Of a stretch of 55,567 bases of DNA, positions 36,771 to 47,832 are shown one piece after another. Both the position numbers and the translations under genes were made by a program. Numbering within the stretch: the first letter of the stretch is position 1; each line of letters opens with the position of its first letter. The notes under the pieces were generated by a model. The model was not told where the DNA came from. It saw only the letters and a list, made by a program, of their open reading frames with translations, and ran no database searches. The stretch comes from Acetivibrio straminisolvens JCM 21531 (GTDB taxonomy: Bacteria > Bacillota > Clostridia > Acetivibrionales > Acetivibrionaceae): positions 1 to 55,567 of the forward strand of contig NZ_BAVR01000020.1 of the NCBI RefSeq assembly GCF_000521465.1. Reading direction: 5' to 3'.

Positions 36771-38165
36771 TTACATTGTCAATACTCCATTAGGTGTGTC
36801 AATTATCATAAGGATATTTTCCTCTTTACCGGTTTCGGCGTTGATGTAGACAAGAAAATCCTTATCATTAAGCTTCCCTTTAAACTCATAAGTGTATATC
36901 TCCGTTTTGTAGTCTGTAGGTATTATCGCAAGGCCGGAACTTAAAACCTGCATCCTCGATGAAATCTTGGTGCGAGCCTCTTCCGCAGTAAGTTTCGGAG
37001 CCGGAATATTTCTTTCTACGTGATTGGAAAGATAACCCTTGCTTTCAAAACCTATTACTTCACCGTCATCCAATGCAATTTTTACTTTTATAAGATCAGG
37101 ATATACAACAACATCCCCTTGCTTGTAGGCATAGTTAATAACCGCTGTATTGTCCTCTTTCAAGTAGTAGGTATCGACCATATTCTTATATCCACGCTCT
37201 TCCAAAAACTTCTTCCCCAATTCTTTGGCCTGATCAATGTTTATGGTTTCTTCCGCCCCAATAGGTCTATTGTAAAGCATCCATAATACATGTCCTCCCT
37301 TTTGGGTCACATCCACGGTTGCAGTCTGATCCTCGGGAACATTATTAAACTTAACCCTGTAGCTATAAGTTTTTATGGCTGTCGCATCATTTCTCCCTGT
37401 ATCCTCCACCGCACTCACTTTATCTTTTCCAAAGAAATCTATGACTCTCTGCTTTGCCTCTTCTGGGTTCATTTCATTTCCCGTAAGTCCCTTTGGCTCG
37501 CTCATAGTCATGTGGTCTGAAAAAGGACCGTCATAAATTAACGTAGGATAATCCTGAAAAGTCTTGTCTATGTTCTCAAACTGCTCCATCGGCATATTCT
37601 GAGATGTTTTCTGAAACAACGGAGTTCCTTTATTTGCAAGTTCTCCCCATTTTATTCTTCCGGCTGAAAGCTGATTTTGAAGGTCATTCAAGCTTTGTTC
37701 CAATGATACGGAAAAACCATGGAGCTGCTCTATAAGTTTGTACTGTTCCTCAGTCAAACCCTTTCCTGCCATATTCTGGTTGTTTATAGAATATGCCAAA
37801 TCACCCACCTGTGTCAGAAATTTCGATGTATTGGCCAATACATTCGGAGTAATGGGCAGCTGTCCTAAGTTGCTTTGGGCAAGGTTTGACTGTCTCCATG
37901 CTTCCTGCATAGTCTGTGCCGTCTTTTCCGGACTGTTGCTGATAAGAGATTTTAACAGTAGTACCTCAACATTGTTCACATAACCAACCATTTCATAAAA
38001 AGCACGGTTGTATTGGTTATCAAGCTCCTGTCTCAAATCTGCCGCATGCTTGTATTGGTAGAATCCCCACATTGCCACAGCAGCAATTGCCACAATTACA
38101 ATACTATACATTTTCCTGTCGGCTAATCTTCTTTTAAAATCCAGTAGTTTCTCTCTGATACTCAA
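36771..38165 (-). CDS. ypeB: spore germination protein YpeB
   Basis: The 464-residue protein has one N-terminal membrane helix (about residues 20-36), a long helical YpeB region and C-terminal PepSY domains (AKQRVIDFFGKDKVSAVED; DQAKELGKKFLEERGY; TAEEARTKISSRMQV). YpeB stabilises and localises the cortex-lytic enzyme SleB in the spore; the two are almost always adjacent, as here (32 bases after sleB). GGAGGTG stands before the start. Length is normal. Expression in the forespore is known for the family, but no promoter is called here. Confidence 0.93.
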   Translation of the reverse strand: MSIREKLLDFKRRLADRKMYSIVIVAIAAVAMWGFYQYKHAADLRQELDNQYNRAFYEMVGYVNNVEVLLLKSLISNSPEKTAQTMQEAWRQSNLAQSNLGQLPITPNVLANTSKFLTQVGDLAYSINNQNMAGKGLTEEQYKLIEQLHGFSVSLEQSLNDLQNQLSAGRIKWGELANKGTPLFQKTSQNMPMEQFENIDKTFQDYPTLIYDGPFSDHMTMSEPKGLTGNEMNPEEAKQRVIDFFGKDKVSAVEDTGRNDATAIKTYSYRVKFNNVPEDQTATVDVTQKGGHVLWMLYNRPIGAEETINIDQAKELGKKFLEERGYKNMVDTYYLKEDNTAVINYAYKQGDVVVYPDLIKVKIALDDGEVIGFESKGYLSNHVERNIPAPKLTAEEARTKISSRMQVLSSGLAIIPTDYKTEIYTYEFKGKLNDKDFLVYINAETGKEENILMIIDTPNGVLTM

Positions 38166-38197
38166 AAAGGATGCACCTCCTGTTTGTATACTAAAAA

Positions 38198-38899
38198 CTA
38201 AATTCCGAAATTATGTTTTCCGATTTTTGTAACTATTTTTCTGCTCCATATCCATTTGCTGGTTGCAGTTGCCGGGTTCCAGTAGTACAAGCATCCGTTG
38301 GTAGGATCCCACCCGCTTAAAGCATCTCTTGCAGCTTTTACAACAGTTGAATTCGGGTCAATAGGTACATTTATCTGGCCGTCGGAAACCGCTGTAAATG
38401 CCCCCGGCTGGTATATTACCCCTGCGATGGTTTTGGGGAATTTGGGGTCCCTTGTCCTGTTCAAAATAACTGCGCCTACCGCTACTTGACCCTCATAGGG
38501 TTCTCCCCTGGCTTCCCCATTGATCGCTCTTGCAAGAAGCTGTTCATCACTTACCCGGCTTGACTGTGCATAGACTTCACTCCATCGGGAAAGAGTAGTA
38601 AGTCCCATTGCAGATAGAGTTTTTTCTTCCGCTATACCGGTTACAGGTAAATTATATGTCTTTTGAAAGTCCATTACAGCTAAATATGTTTTAAAGTCAT
38701 ACACCCCGGTTATTTTGCCGTCATAATACTCCCAGTTCTTAAGTCTTTGCTGCAACTTCATGACATCTTCGCTTTCCATGTCCGGCGCAAGTCTGTCGGT
38801 AATTGGTGCAATAAACACCTCACTATTTAAATACAACGGTATGCCAATAGAAAATATTACAACAAGAATAAGTATTCTCTTTAACGTCCTCAAAAGCAT
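38198..38899 (-). CDS. sleB: spore cortex-lytic enzyme SleB
   Basis: The 233-residue protein has an N-terminal signal/anchor (residues 8-24), a peptidoglycan-binding domain (SEDVMKLQQRLKNWEYYDGK ... YLAVMDFQKTYNLPVTG), and the SleB hydrolase domain with the catalytic glutamate in LLARAINGEARGEPYEGQVA and the typical end (GCLYYWNPATATSKWIWSR). It is a lytic transglycosylase that cuts cortex peptidoglycan at germination. First gene of the sleB-ypeB operon, with GGAGGAG before the start. No truncation. Confidence 0.94.
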   Translation of the reverse strand: MLLRTLKRILILVVIFSIGIPLYLNSEVFIAPITDRLAPDMESEDVMKLQQRLKNWEYYDGKITGVYDFKTYLAVMDFQKTYNLPVTGIAEEKTLSAMGLTTLSRWSEVYAQSSRVSDEQLLARAINGEARGEPYEGQVAVGAVILNRTRDPKFPKTIAGVIYQPGAFTAVSDGQINVPIDPNSTVVKAARDALSGWDPTNGCLYYWNPATATSKWIWSRKIVTKIGKHNFGI

Positions 38900-39129
38900 T
38901 CACTCCTCCTTTAGCTAAAACACTGGCTCAAAACTGTAAAAGAGTATAACACTATATAAGACATTGCTATACTTCAAAGATATTTTTTGTTCTGGTGCGA
39001 AAAATATTCGTAAATTCACTAAAATTATGTATAACATCGCTCAAATCCCCAGATAATAACTCTATGAAAAGAATTACAAAAAACACAATATGTGTTTTGC
39101 AAAATAATTTTATTTTATGAGGTGAACAA

Positions 39130-40281
39130 ATGAATGTTCTGTTCTTGTCAATTTCATTGGGGTCGGGGCATATTAAGGCAGCTGAAGCTTTGCGCAATTT
39201 TATTACGCTAAAGTACCCTACAGCCCGTACCTTGATAGTAGATACTTTTAAATACATAAACCCTTTGATTCATACGGCCGTCGTAGACGGATACCTTAAT
39301 ATTGTCAAATACGCACCCCAAATTTACGGGGGGCTTTATAGAATGTCCGAACACAGGAAAGACATAAACAAGATAAGCAGGGTTTTAAGTAATCTTATGG
39401 CTCCTAAAATCCATAAGCTGATACAAAGTTTCAAACCCTCAATAATTGTGTGCACTCATCCTTTTCCGCTACAAATGATTGCATACCTGAAAAAATATTA
39501 TAACCTTGATGTGCCGTCAATAGCAATTGTCACCGACTTTGTAAATCACCCTTTCTGGTTTCAAGAAAATATAGAGGCCTATATTGTCGCTCATGACTAC
39601 ATTAAAAGAGATATGATTGAATGTAAAATTCCCGAAAACCGAATATTTACTTACGGGATTCCCATAGCACCGGAGTTTTTGAAAAACACACCCAAAGTGC
39701 AAGCAAGAAAAGAACTATCCTTGGAAAACACTTTGACAGTGCTTATTATGGGTGGAAGCCTTGGAATAGGGGATATTGAGAGGGCCTTCAAATCCTTTGC
39801 AAAATGCAAAAGGGATATTCAAATTATTGCTGTTGCCGGCAAAAACAGTACCCTTGAAAAAAGACTTAACAATCTGTCAGCTTCCTTCCCCTTGCCGGTT
39901 AAAATATTTGGATATACAAATAATATTCCCAAGATTATGGATGCATCAGACTTTATCGTTACCAAGCCGGGAGGAATGACTATATCCGAAGCTCTGGCCA
40001 AAAAGCTTCCTGCCCTTATAATCTCTCCAATTCCCGGACAGGAGGAAAGAAATGAGCAGTTTCTTATAAACAGCGGTGCCGCAGTGCGGATTTATAAAAA
40101 TGCAAGCATTGACAGCATTCTGTGCCAAATTTATGACAATAAATTAAGATACAAGCAAATGAAAGAAATAGCCGGAGCCCTTGCAAAACCCGACTCCGGC
40201 CACAATATTGTCAATCTCATTGAAAAACTTATAAATGACAATGAAAAAGGTCTATTCAAATATTCGTTTAATGCCCTTTAA
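39130..40281 (+). CDS. MGDG-synthase/MurG-type glycosyltransferase
   Basis: The 383-residue GT28-like enzyme has the N-terminal acceptor-domain motif ISLGSGHIKAAEALRNF, IVCTHPFPLQM, and the C-terminal donor-site motif FIVTKPGGMTISEALAKKLP. The layout matches monogalactosyldiacylglycerol synthase and UgtP-type processive glucosyltransferases, which add sugar from a UDP-sugar to diacylglycerol. MurG proper would have different spacing and stand in a dcw cluster. It is not in an operon, and its last 30 bases overlap the convergent NlpC/P60 gene. GAGGTG lies eight bases before the ATG. The exact sugar and acceptor cannot be read from the sequence. Confidence 0.85.
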   Translation: MNVLFLSISLGSGHIKAAEALRNFITLKYPTARTLIVDTFKYINPLIHTAVVDGYLNIVKYAPQIYGGLYRMSEHRKDINKISRVLSNLMAPKIHKLIQSFKPSIIVCTHPFPLQMIAYLKKYYNLDVPSIAIVTDFVNHPFWFQENIEAYIVAHDYIKRDMIECKIPENRIFTYGIPIAPEFLKNTPKVQARKELSLENTLTVLIMGGSLGIGDIERAFKSFAKCKRDIQIIAVAGKNSTLEKRLNNLSASFPLPVKIFGYTNNIPKIMDASDFIVTKPGGMTISEALAKKLPALIISPIPGQEERNEQFLINSGAAVRIYKNASIDSILCQIYDNKLRYKQMKEIAGALAKPDSGHNIVNLIEKLINDNEKGLFKYSFNAL

Positions 40282-41279
40282 TCTTTTAATGTAATATTCC
40301 GTATTAAGGTCGGATTCTACAACCATTCCTTTCGATTTTGCAGCTTGTACAAACTTACCCTCTCCGGCATAAACCCCTACATGGGATATATCTTTTAGCT
40401 CATTATTGGAACTGAAAAAGAGCAAATCTCCAACTTTTAATTCTTCCATGCTCCCAACTCCAGTTTTTATAAATTCAAATTGCATATCTGCATCTCTGGG
40501 CAAATCCACTCCGTTTATTCTGCTGCAAATATACACAAGCCCTGAGCAATCAACACCTTCCCAGCTGCTCACTCCTCCCCAAAGATACGGTGTACCGATG
40601 AACTTACCCACAGTCGCCAGAAAATCCTGTGCGGATGTTGCCGGTATCAGGCTTCCGGACGGAACTTTTATTGTGTCTTTTGTATCAATCCATCCCGTAA
40701 GTCCCCCCGGCAAAGCAACCTCGTAATAGCGGTCTTTTTTCCCTTTTATAAAAAGCTCCGTTCCCATTACCACATCCTTCAGCGTAACTCCACCACCTGC
40801 CGAAGAATAAACCTTCTTAGTCTTTCCTGTAATTACAGCTCTGTCAGTATACTTTTCCTCCATAATACTTGTGCAATCTCTGTCAATAAATTTTGACCTG
40901 AGCCACCCGACATATCCGTCCACAACTTTTACCTTAGTCCAGGTGGCCTTTTCCTCAATAACTTCAACAGGCTGGTTAAAAATAGCTTGGGTCACCCTTT
41001 CCGAATTTATATCCGGCTCCCGGAAAATATCAACACTGTCTCTAATACAACTGCCTTGCCCTCGTATTTTTTCTCTATATCAAAAGCCTCTTTATTTTCA
41101 TCACTGCTTCCCGGATTCGTAACCTCATTCGTTTCCTTGTCGCCACTATAAGGTAGTCCGGTGTTTGCTTCTTGCGCAAACTGTCCGCAACCGCAAACAA
41201 ATATACCATATATCCCCATAATCACAAAAAATAATATTATTTTCTTCATCTCTGCATTATTCACAAACATTCTTTTCAT
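40252..41279 (-). pseudogene. NlpC/P60 cell-wall hydrolase lipoprotein with SH3 domains, frame broken once
   Basis: The N-terminal frame (MKRMFVNN...) has a hydrophobic export signal with a cysteine that could be a lipobox (GIFVCGCG) and a Ser/Glu-rich linker. The second frame carries two bacterial SH3 domains (QAIFNQPVEVI ... YVGWLRSKF; KKVYSSAGG ... GLTGWID) and an NlpC/P60 domain with the catalytic Cys in WEGVDCSGLVY and His in DISHVGVYAG. One base added near 41042 (LE-DSVDIFREPDINSERVTQ) joins them. GGGGGG six bases before the first ATG fixes the start. It should cut stem peptides of peptidoglycan outside the membrane. Confidence 0.85.
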
Positions 41280-41334
41280 CGAAAGCCCCCCAATTATCGA
41301 TATAAAGAACTGTAATATTTTATAAAACTTCTAT

Positions 41335-43978
41335 CTAGGCGCCCAATTTAATAATATTTAAGTCTTTGCCGAAAATTTCTAAGGCTGCCTCCATTTCTCT
41401 ATCCTTACATGTAAAGAATATAATCTGGCGCTCTTTTGACAGCTCGAAAAGCATCTTTAGAGTACTTAGAACCCTTTGATCGTCATAGTGCGCAAATACC
41501 TCATCCATAATAAGAGGCAGAACTTCTCCGCTATCCTCAATAGTCTTGGCAAGAGCAAGTCTTAATGCAAGATATAGCTGTTCAACAGTACCGCCGCTTA
41601 AAGAGGGTGCTTCCACAATCCGTCCTGTATCCGGTTCTAATGTTTTTAATATAAGGCTGTCATCGGCCCTTACTTCACTGTATTTGTCTTGTGTTATAAG
41701 GCCGGCTATGCTTCCCAGCTCACGGTTTAATGAAGGTGCAAATTCCCTTTTTATTTCAATTGCCGCCTCTTCAAGGATATCCAAAGCAGTCTTTAAGCTA
41801 AATCCTATACCCTGTAGACGTTCTTTTTCTCCTTCAAGTTCTGTAAGTTTTGCTTCAATTTCTTGAATTTCATCTTCTATTATAGGCCCTCTTTCTGCCA
41901 AAGCCTGATCCCTACTTATCTGAAGCACTATTTTATCAATCTCATCAGTTATCCCGGAAAGTAAATCTTCTATGTAGCTTTCTGCATTTTGAAACTCTTC
42001 ATCATAAATTTTCTCCATCAACTCATGATATTCCGGCGAAGCATCGGCAAAGCATATGTATCCTGAATTTTTACAGAGTATTCATCAATTTTTTCGTAAA
42101 GGTCATTCACTTTTCTGTCTATATTGCCAAGGGCACCCGGCAAATCCTCCTTTTGTGCAAAGCTTTCTCCAAACAATGAAGACGCCCTCTCATAAAGGGA
42201 TTGCAAGTACCTTTGAATATCTTCCTTCTTTTCTTGCAGCCTTTTAATATTTTCAAGAGCTTCTGCATATTTTGCAAGCCCTAGCCTAAAAGTCTCTATA
42301 TGCTCCGGTTTTATTTCCTTTTCTTCTAAAGCAATTATAGCGCACGTTCTAAACCTGTCAAGCATTAAAGTCTTAATCTTCTTGATATATGCCCGATTCT
42401 CTTCCATTTCTCTCTCAAGCTCTTCCATGCTGCTGTTTAATTTGTCAAGATTAAGAATCTTATTTTCGTACAAGGCTTTCTTCTTAATAAAATCCCCCGT
42501 ATTTTCCGCACCCACCATGGAAAAAATACGTTGGATTTCTTCTTGTTTTGAGGAAAGCTCGCTGTCTATTTCCTGAATTCTTGAAAGAAGCATATTTCTA
42601 CTGTCATCATGCCTTTGGAGATTGTTCTTAATAACTTTCCCCATAAAAATAAATATCAGCATTAACAGAGCAAAAACAAAGGTCAGTGCCGTAAAAACAG
42701 CCTTTTGGGGAAAAATTACCGCAAAAAGCCCGGATAAAAGTGTCAAAATTATTGAGGTAACAATTCCCGCCGTTATAAGCCCAAGCTTATAAGAAGCTTT
42801 CGAATTCTCATTCAATGCTTCACTTTTTATATCTTCTTTCTTTTGCTCAAGGCTTTTTATACTGTCGGCAAGGTTTTGCATCCTGTTTTCTATACCTTCA
42901 TCAAAACTGTCAAAGGCTTTATATTCTTCCAGTACCCCTTTAGCCTCTTCAATTTCCTGCATCAATTCCTCTAGCTTTTTGTAAAGCCGCTCCTTTTCCC
43001 TTAGCGCATCTTCGAGCTATTGTATAAAATATTAATGAGTGCCGGGTCATCACCCGCATACTTAGAATAGGGTTCATACTGCTCTTTCATCCTATTGTAA
43101 AGTTCCAGCTCTTGATTTAAAATATCTCTTTCCTGTTCATATCTGTTTGCCTCTTTTATAATTAAGGCAATGTCCCTTTTCTGCTTCTTCATTTTTTCAA
43201 TATTTCTTCTAAGTTCAATAACCTTTCTTGCCCAAGTAATGGCCTCTCTTTTTTTCTCACATTGCCTCTTTTTTTCGTAAAGCCTCCTAACTTTTTCTTC
43301 TATATCAAATATTTTTTCTTTTTCCTCTATAAGGTACTTCTTCTTTTGCCAAAGCTCATTCAACTTTAAGTTTACAATATCTAAAGGCCTCGTCGTGCTC
43401 CTTTCGGTCCCCACATAGTTTATGAGAGAATCCTTCAAGGCCTCTCTTGCTCTTTTAAGGGAAATTTCCTCCGAACCTGTCTCTCTGATATTCGTAAGCT
43501 TGTCCACAAGTTCCCGGCTTCCCGCAGCATCAATTCTTGTATCCATCTGGCTTATAAACACGGTTCTTTCAAAGCATGCCTCATTTATGCCAAGATGCTC
43601 CAATGCAAACAAAGGCCCGCTGTCTTTGCTTTTTTTAAAGCTGTCGCTTATGTCATTGAAAAAAGAATCATACACCTTCACTGTATTATTATTAAAATCT
43701 CTTTCCACAGTAAATAAAGCTCCTCTGTCAAGAGTATAAACAATGCTTCCCCCGTAGAAATTTCCCTGCCACGGACTGTACCTTTTTAAAGGAGGAATAT
43801 TTCCGCTTTTCGTAATTTTCCCTCTCTTTAAAGAATACAACATGCCCCGGATAAACCATTGGACCGTTGTTTTTCCTGCCTCGTTTCCACCGTAGACCAA
43901 ATTAAAGCCCTTTGAAAACTCAATTATTAAATTGTGAAGCTTTCCAAATCCCTTTATATCAAGCTTTTCGATTTTCAT
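41335..43978 (-). pseudogene. YhaN/SbcC-like AAA ATPase, frame broken twice
   Basis: Three frames join to about 880 codons. Walker A lies at residues 30-38 of the first frame (GGNEAGKTT, within FNLVYGGNEAGKTTVQWFIR). Long coiled coils follow, with a pair of membrane helices in the middle frame (GIVTSIILTLLSGLFAV; ALTFVFALLMLIFIFMG). The last frame holds the ABC signature LSGGTVEQLYLALRLALA and Walker B PLIMDEVFAHYDD. Breaks: near 43005 (SS-EDALREKERLYKKLEEL) and near 42053 (YAFADASPEYHELMEK); each needs one base. It overlaps the operon of the YhaO-like phosphoesterase by 15-base spacing. The membrane-spanning coiled-coil form is typical of YhaN rather than SbcC. It probably powers DNA-end processing by its partner. 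Confidence 0.83.
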
Positions 43979-43993
43979 ATCCGCTCCTTGAAT

Positions 43994-45139
43994 TTACAGT
44001 ACTTCAACTTTGCCCTGTTCTAATGCCTCAATGCCGTATTGCATGGACTTCATAAGAAGATGCCTTTCTTTCTCGCTTTCGGCCTTATTTATAAGAGAAA
44101 ACATTTTCCTCACAAACAAGCCTTTTATCCCCGGTTCATTCACAAGCTCATCATAATTATATTGATTTACGGTTTCATCACTTATAACCACATAAAAAAA
44201 GCTGTTCCCAATAGCATCGGCTATATCCGCAGCATTAATACGATATCCCGGCACAGTATAACCTCTTAAGATTATATGCATGAGGTTCTCCCGGTTTTGA
44301 TCTTCTCGAGCTTCCCGGAAAATCATATCTATAATTTGGTTGTCGCTTTCAAAACAGTCGGATTTTATTTCCAAGGATTTATACTGTCTTTTGTAAGTTT
44401 TCTCAAACCTTACATCAAGCTTTCTTTCTCTTTCCGACACAAAGTCTATTTTGCCGATAAAGACACCATGTTCTCCTTCCTCGTCAAATCCAAGAGGCTC
44501 AGGACTCCCCGGATTGTATATATTTCCGCCCTTTCCAATACCCCTAAGGGAATTATGAAAATGTCCCAAAGCAATGTAATCCATGCCTAAAAGCGCAAGT
44601 TCGCTGCTTGCCATGGGATTATACCGGCTCTTTTTGAAATTCAAATCCACAGTTCCGTGAACCAGCAAAATATTAATATGCTTTGGGTCCGCCGGCTCTA
44701 TTGTGTTTATGAGACTTTTTTCTTCATGGAAATTTGCAAAACCCACGCCATACACGCAGGCATTATGCTCTTTGAGGAAAACTTTTTGCCTGTCCTCGGA
44801 CAAAATATAGACATTTTTGCTCCACTCAAAGTTTCGGTAATAGGAATTGGGAATATAGGGATCATGGTTTCCCGGCACAATAAATACCTTTATTTCGGGA
44901 ATCTCGCCAAATTTTTTATTTATATAATGGATTGTAGACTTTCTTACATATTCATGCTCATAAAGGTCTCCGCTTATCAGTATAATGTCTACAGCTTCCT
45001 TTTTCGCAAGGTAAATTATTCTGTCAAATATATCAATAAGATCCCGCCTTCTTTGCTCTGCCGCATGTTTAGAGCCTAATGAGCCGAAAGGCGCGTCAAG
45101 ATGAATATCCGAAAAATGCAGAAACTTTAATGAATCCAT
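43994..45139 (-). CDS. YhaO/SbcD-like metallophosphoesterase (DNA repair exonuclease)
   Basis: The 381-residue protein carries the metal-ligand motifs of calcineurin-like nucleases in order: FSDIHLDAP (Asp11, His13), ISGDLYEHE, VPGNHDPY, LVHGTVDLN and ALGHFHNS. Residues 300-381 form a small C-terminal domain. It is followed after 15 bases by the YhaN-like ATPase; such pairs (YhaO-YhaN, SbcD-SbcC, Mre11-Rad50) act together on DNA ends. The start is the first ATG. No frame damage is seen here. It lies 94 bases after the DUF342 gene. Confidence 0.9.
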   Translation of the reverse strand: MDSLKFLHFSDIHLDAPFGSLGSKHAAEQRRRDLIDIFDRIIYLAKKEAVDIILISGDLYEHEYVRKSTIHYINKKFGEIPEIKVFIVPGNHDPYIPNSYYRNFEWSKNVYILSEDRQKVFLKEHNACVYGVGFANFHEEKSLINTIEPADPKHINILLVHGTVDLNFKKSRYNPMASSELALLGMDYIALGHFHNSLRGIGKGGNIYNPGSPEPLGFDEEGEHGVFIGKIDFVSERERKLDVRFEKTYKRQYKSLEIKSDCFESDNQIIDMIFREAREDQNRENLMHIILRGYTVPGYRINAADIADAIGNSFFYVVISDETVNQYNYDELVNEPGIKGLFVRKMFSLINKAESEKERHLLMKSMQYGIEALEQGKVEVL

Positions 45140-45233
45140 ATTTACTAGCCACCCCGAAAATCTTCATGTTGCCTTGTCTCTTATAGAATATCATATCACA
45201 GTTTCTGCCAAAATGATATATTTAAATTGAATG

Positions 45234-46824
45234 CTACACATCTTTTATATAACCATCCTGTATATAGAAGGTAGTATTAATTATCGGTCTGTCTATTTCC
45301 TTAATGACATTTTTTATTTCAATGACAACTCCGGGATAAGCTTTCTTTAATATCGATATTTCTCCTTCACCTTTCGTTCTCAATACATCAGCAATTGTTT
45401 TTTTCTCTTCCTCAAGCTCCTTCAATTGTTCCTTTATTTTATAAAACCTCTGTTTGATGTCTTCTGCTTTCAGACTCCCTGATTTCATTTGCTCTTCACT
45501 GTTAAAATAAGCCTCCGCCTCAACCTTTACCTTCACCAATTCATTCTTTAAAGCTTCAATACTTTTTATTACCTCCTCAAGTCTTTCCTTCAAAGTATTT
45601 CTATTAAATCCTTTAACCGATATAAGCGTACGTTTCTCACTGGGCGAGCCTAAAATAGGAGATAATACTTTTGCTTCACACTGTATATTTCCGCCCGATA
45701 TCTGCCCTTTTGGCGAATCAATTATAATCTCTCTTGCTGTAATGTTGCTGTTGATGCAATAAAGCCCTACATGTAAGCTTCCTTCGCAAGTAACGGTAGC
45801 ATCTGAAATATACTTCGAATAAATATCCTTTTTAGCCTTTATTACCGCTTTGTTCTTGCCTGCTATTCCGCCTTTGATGTAAACACTACCCTTTCTGCTG
45901 ACCACTTCTTTTATACTGCCTATTCCATAAACCCCGAGTATTTCTATGTCCTGGGTTGACACAACAGAAAATCCGTCTGCAACTGTTCCTTTTATACTTA
46001 CAAAACCGTCAAAATCAATATTCCCTGTTTTAAAGTCCACATCTCCGTCTATTTCCAAATGGTTTGATACGCTTATCTTATCTCCTTCATAATGTACTGC
46101 TCCACTTTTTAACGCATAAAGGTATGTCACTCCGTCTTTATGTTCCTCTCGAACCGATTTCTTGTCATAATGCAAGGGATGATTTTTCCCGGGTATTGCA
46201 GGTATCGGTTCGCCCTTTACCGACTTGCCCATAGTTCCCGGAGTAGGATCAATCCTTTCTCCCAGCCAATCTCCAACTTTCACCTTGTTAATGAGATTAA
46301 GCTCATAATGGTCTACTTTGCCGTCTTCTTTTATCTCAGGCGTTGCTTTTTTTATTTCATACATCTTTATTACCGAATCTTCGCCATGCTCCGGGGGTAT
46401 GCCCTCGGCTATCAGGATTTGCCTGTTATTGCAAAGCTCGTCTAACAATACGTCATGTTTAATTCCAAATACAACTCCCGCTTTTTCCAGGTTTTTTCTA
46501 CTTCCTCCAAAAGCTTTACCTTTGCATCTCCGGAAAACTCCCATTCTTCCACACAGAGCCTAATATATGCTTTTAACTCATCGCTTGAAAGCTCTATACT
46601 TATTCTTTCCTTAGCTTCACCAAATTTGACCGGGGGTTTTGGTGCAAAAAGTATGGCGTTTTTTATTGCCATAAAACTGGTAATCTTTATTTCCGGATGC
46701 TGGCCTATTACTTTGTTGAATTCATCAACCGACATACCTTTTTTATAGGACTCTATATAAAAGCCGTCAGGTTTTTTATTATGCTAATGTAATCGGATAA
46801 ATACACAACAATATCCTGCGCCAT
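45234..46824 (-). pseudogene. FapA-family (DUF342) polymer-binding protein, frame broken twice
   Basis: The full gene of about 530 codons starts at ATG 46822-46824 (MAQDIVVYLSDYISI) with GGGGAT upstream. One A added in ATAAAAAACC near 46776 gives IKKPDGFYIESYKKGMS. A second A near 46490 (GTAGAAAAAACC) gives EVEKNLEKAGVVFGIKHDVL. The core has the FapA beta-helix pattern (VSNHLEIDGDVDFKTGNIDF, VSIKGTVADGFSVVS, IEILGVYGIGSI, GSVYIKGGIAGKN) and a C-terminal coiled coil. Members are cytoplasmic proteins of unclear function, sometimes linked to flagella or cell-surface regulation. Its place between the PspA-AAA cluster and the nuclease pair gives no firm clue. Confidence 0.82.
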
Positions 46825-46986
46825 ACTAAAATCCCCATTTCTATAAAAAACGATTTCATATAGCTAATATATTACTTTTATGCTATTTTATGGAGTCATT
46901 TTAAAAAGAACTGTCATAGATTATTATCGGACAATTGCATCCGCTATTTTAAACATAAATGAATAATGACATATGTCAGATTTTGA

Positions 46987-47772
46987 TTAGTTTCTGAGTC
47001 TGTTTTTATTTCTCTCATATAAGACACTTTCAAATGCTGCAGCTTCATTTAAAATACTTTCAATACTTTCCATGGTTTCTTGCGATTCAAAACCTGAATT
47101 AATCTGATGCTTGAGCATGCTAACGGTACTTTTTATATAGTCAAGCTTTACATCCAAACGTTCTAAGTCACTTTTTTCTTCTTTGAGCCTGTTTATTATT
47201 TTCTCGTCCATCTCTACAATCCTTTTAATATCTTCATATACTTTCGGATCTTCGGTAAAATTAAGCTTTCTCGTGTTTTGAGAAAGTCTTTCCATCAGAG
47301 AATTTATATTTGTCCGATCTACAGCTTTGCTTCTTATGCAAAAATCTTTGAGCAGATTCAAATAGGAGATAGTAAGATTTAATGCATACTCAGCGATCTT
47401 CTCCTTGATATGATTGGATTTGTCCTTATTATACTCTTTTAATATATCATCCTTCTCTTTTATCAAAGAAACGAGCTTTTTATAATACGCAGAATTAGTG
47501 TACTTTTTAGTATCTGCAGCCATTTGCAGACACATTCTGTTCATCTTTTTTATTTCCTTTTCCTTCTCTTTATGAAAGAAATTTTCCTGAAATTTTTTAT
47601 CTGTAAAACTTCTAAGAACCAGTCCAAAATAGAGTACGACAGCCGGGATAGCAGCATACGTATAGGGGAATTGGGCATATTCCGCAGCTGCTAATCCCAT
47701 TCCCATTAAAACCAAAAGCATACCTATGTTTTTATAATGAATAATTGAATTCCAAAAAAGCTTTAGTTTCAT
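46987..47772 (-). CDS. XpaC-like membrane protein
   Basis: About 261 residues. Two N-terminal membrane helices (NIGMLLVLMGMGLAAAEY; YAAIPAVVLYFGLVLRS) are followed by a charged helical cytoplasmic domain (residues 75-261). This matches the layout of the XpaC ('bromo-chloroindolyl phosphate hydrolysis') family, which usually accompanies TelA-type proteins in stress operons. GAGGGGA before the ATG at 47770-47772 decides the start; the frame is open eight codons earlier. It lies 60 bases after the pspA stop, with a small GC hairpin between (47791-47814) that may adjust read-through. It is part of the CheX-AAA-PspA-XpaC set. Confidence 0.65.
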   Translation of the reverse strand: MKLKLFWNSIIHYKNIGMLLVLMGMGLAAAEYAQFPYTYAAIPAVVLYFGLVLRSFTDKKFQENFFHKEKEKEIKKMNRMCLQMAADTKKYTNSAYYKKLVSLIKEKDDILKEYNKDKSNHIKEKIAEYALNLTISYLNLLKDFCIRSKAVDRTNINSLMERLSQNTRKLNFTEDPKVYEDIKRIVEMDEKIINRLKEEKSDLERLDVKLDYIKSTVSMLKHQINSGFESQETMESIESILNEAAAFESVLYERNKNRLRN

Positions 47773-47832
47773 ATATCCCCTCTTAGTGAAACACACCCCC
47801 TGTACGGAGTGTGTATTTTAATCCCAATTATC

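Noticed and set aside
47791-47814. A terminator between pspA and the XpaC-like gene
   Set aside because: The hairpin ACACACTCC/GGGGGTGTGT is short, has no T tract in the direction of transcription and sits just before the next ribosome site; at most a weak attenuator.
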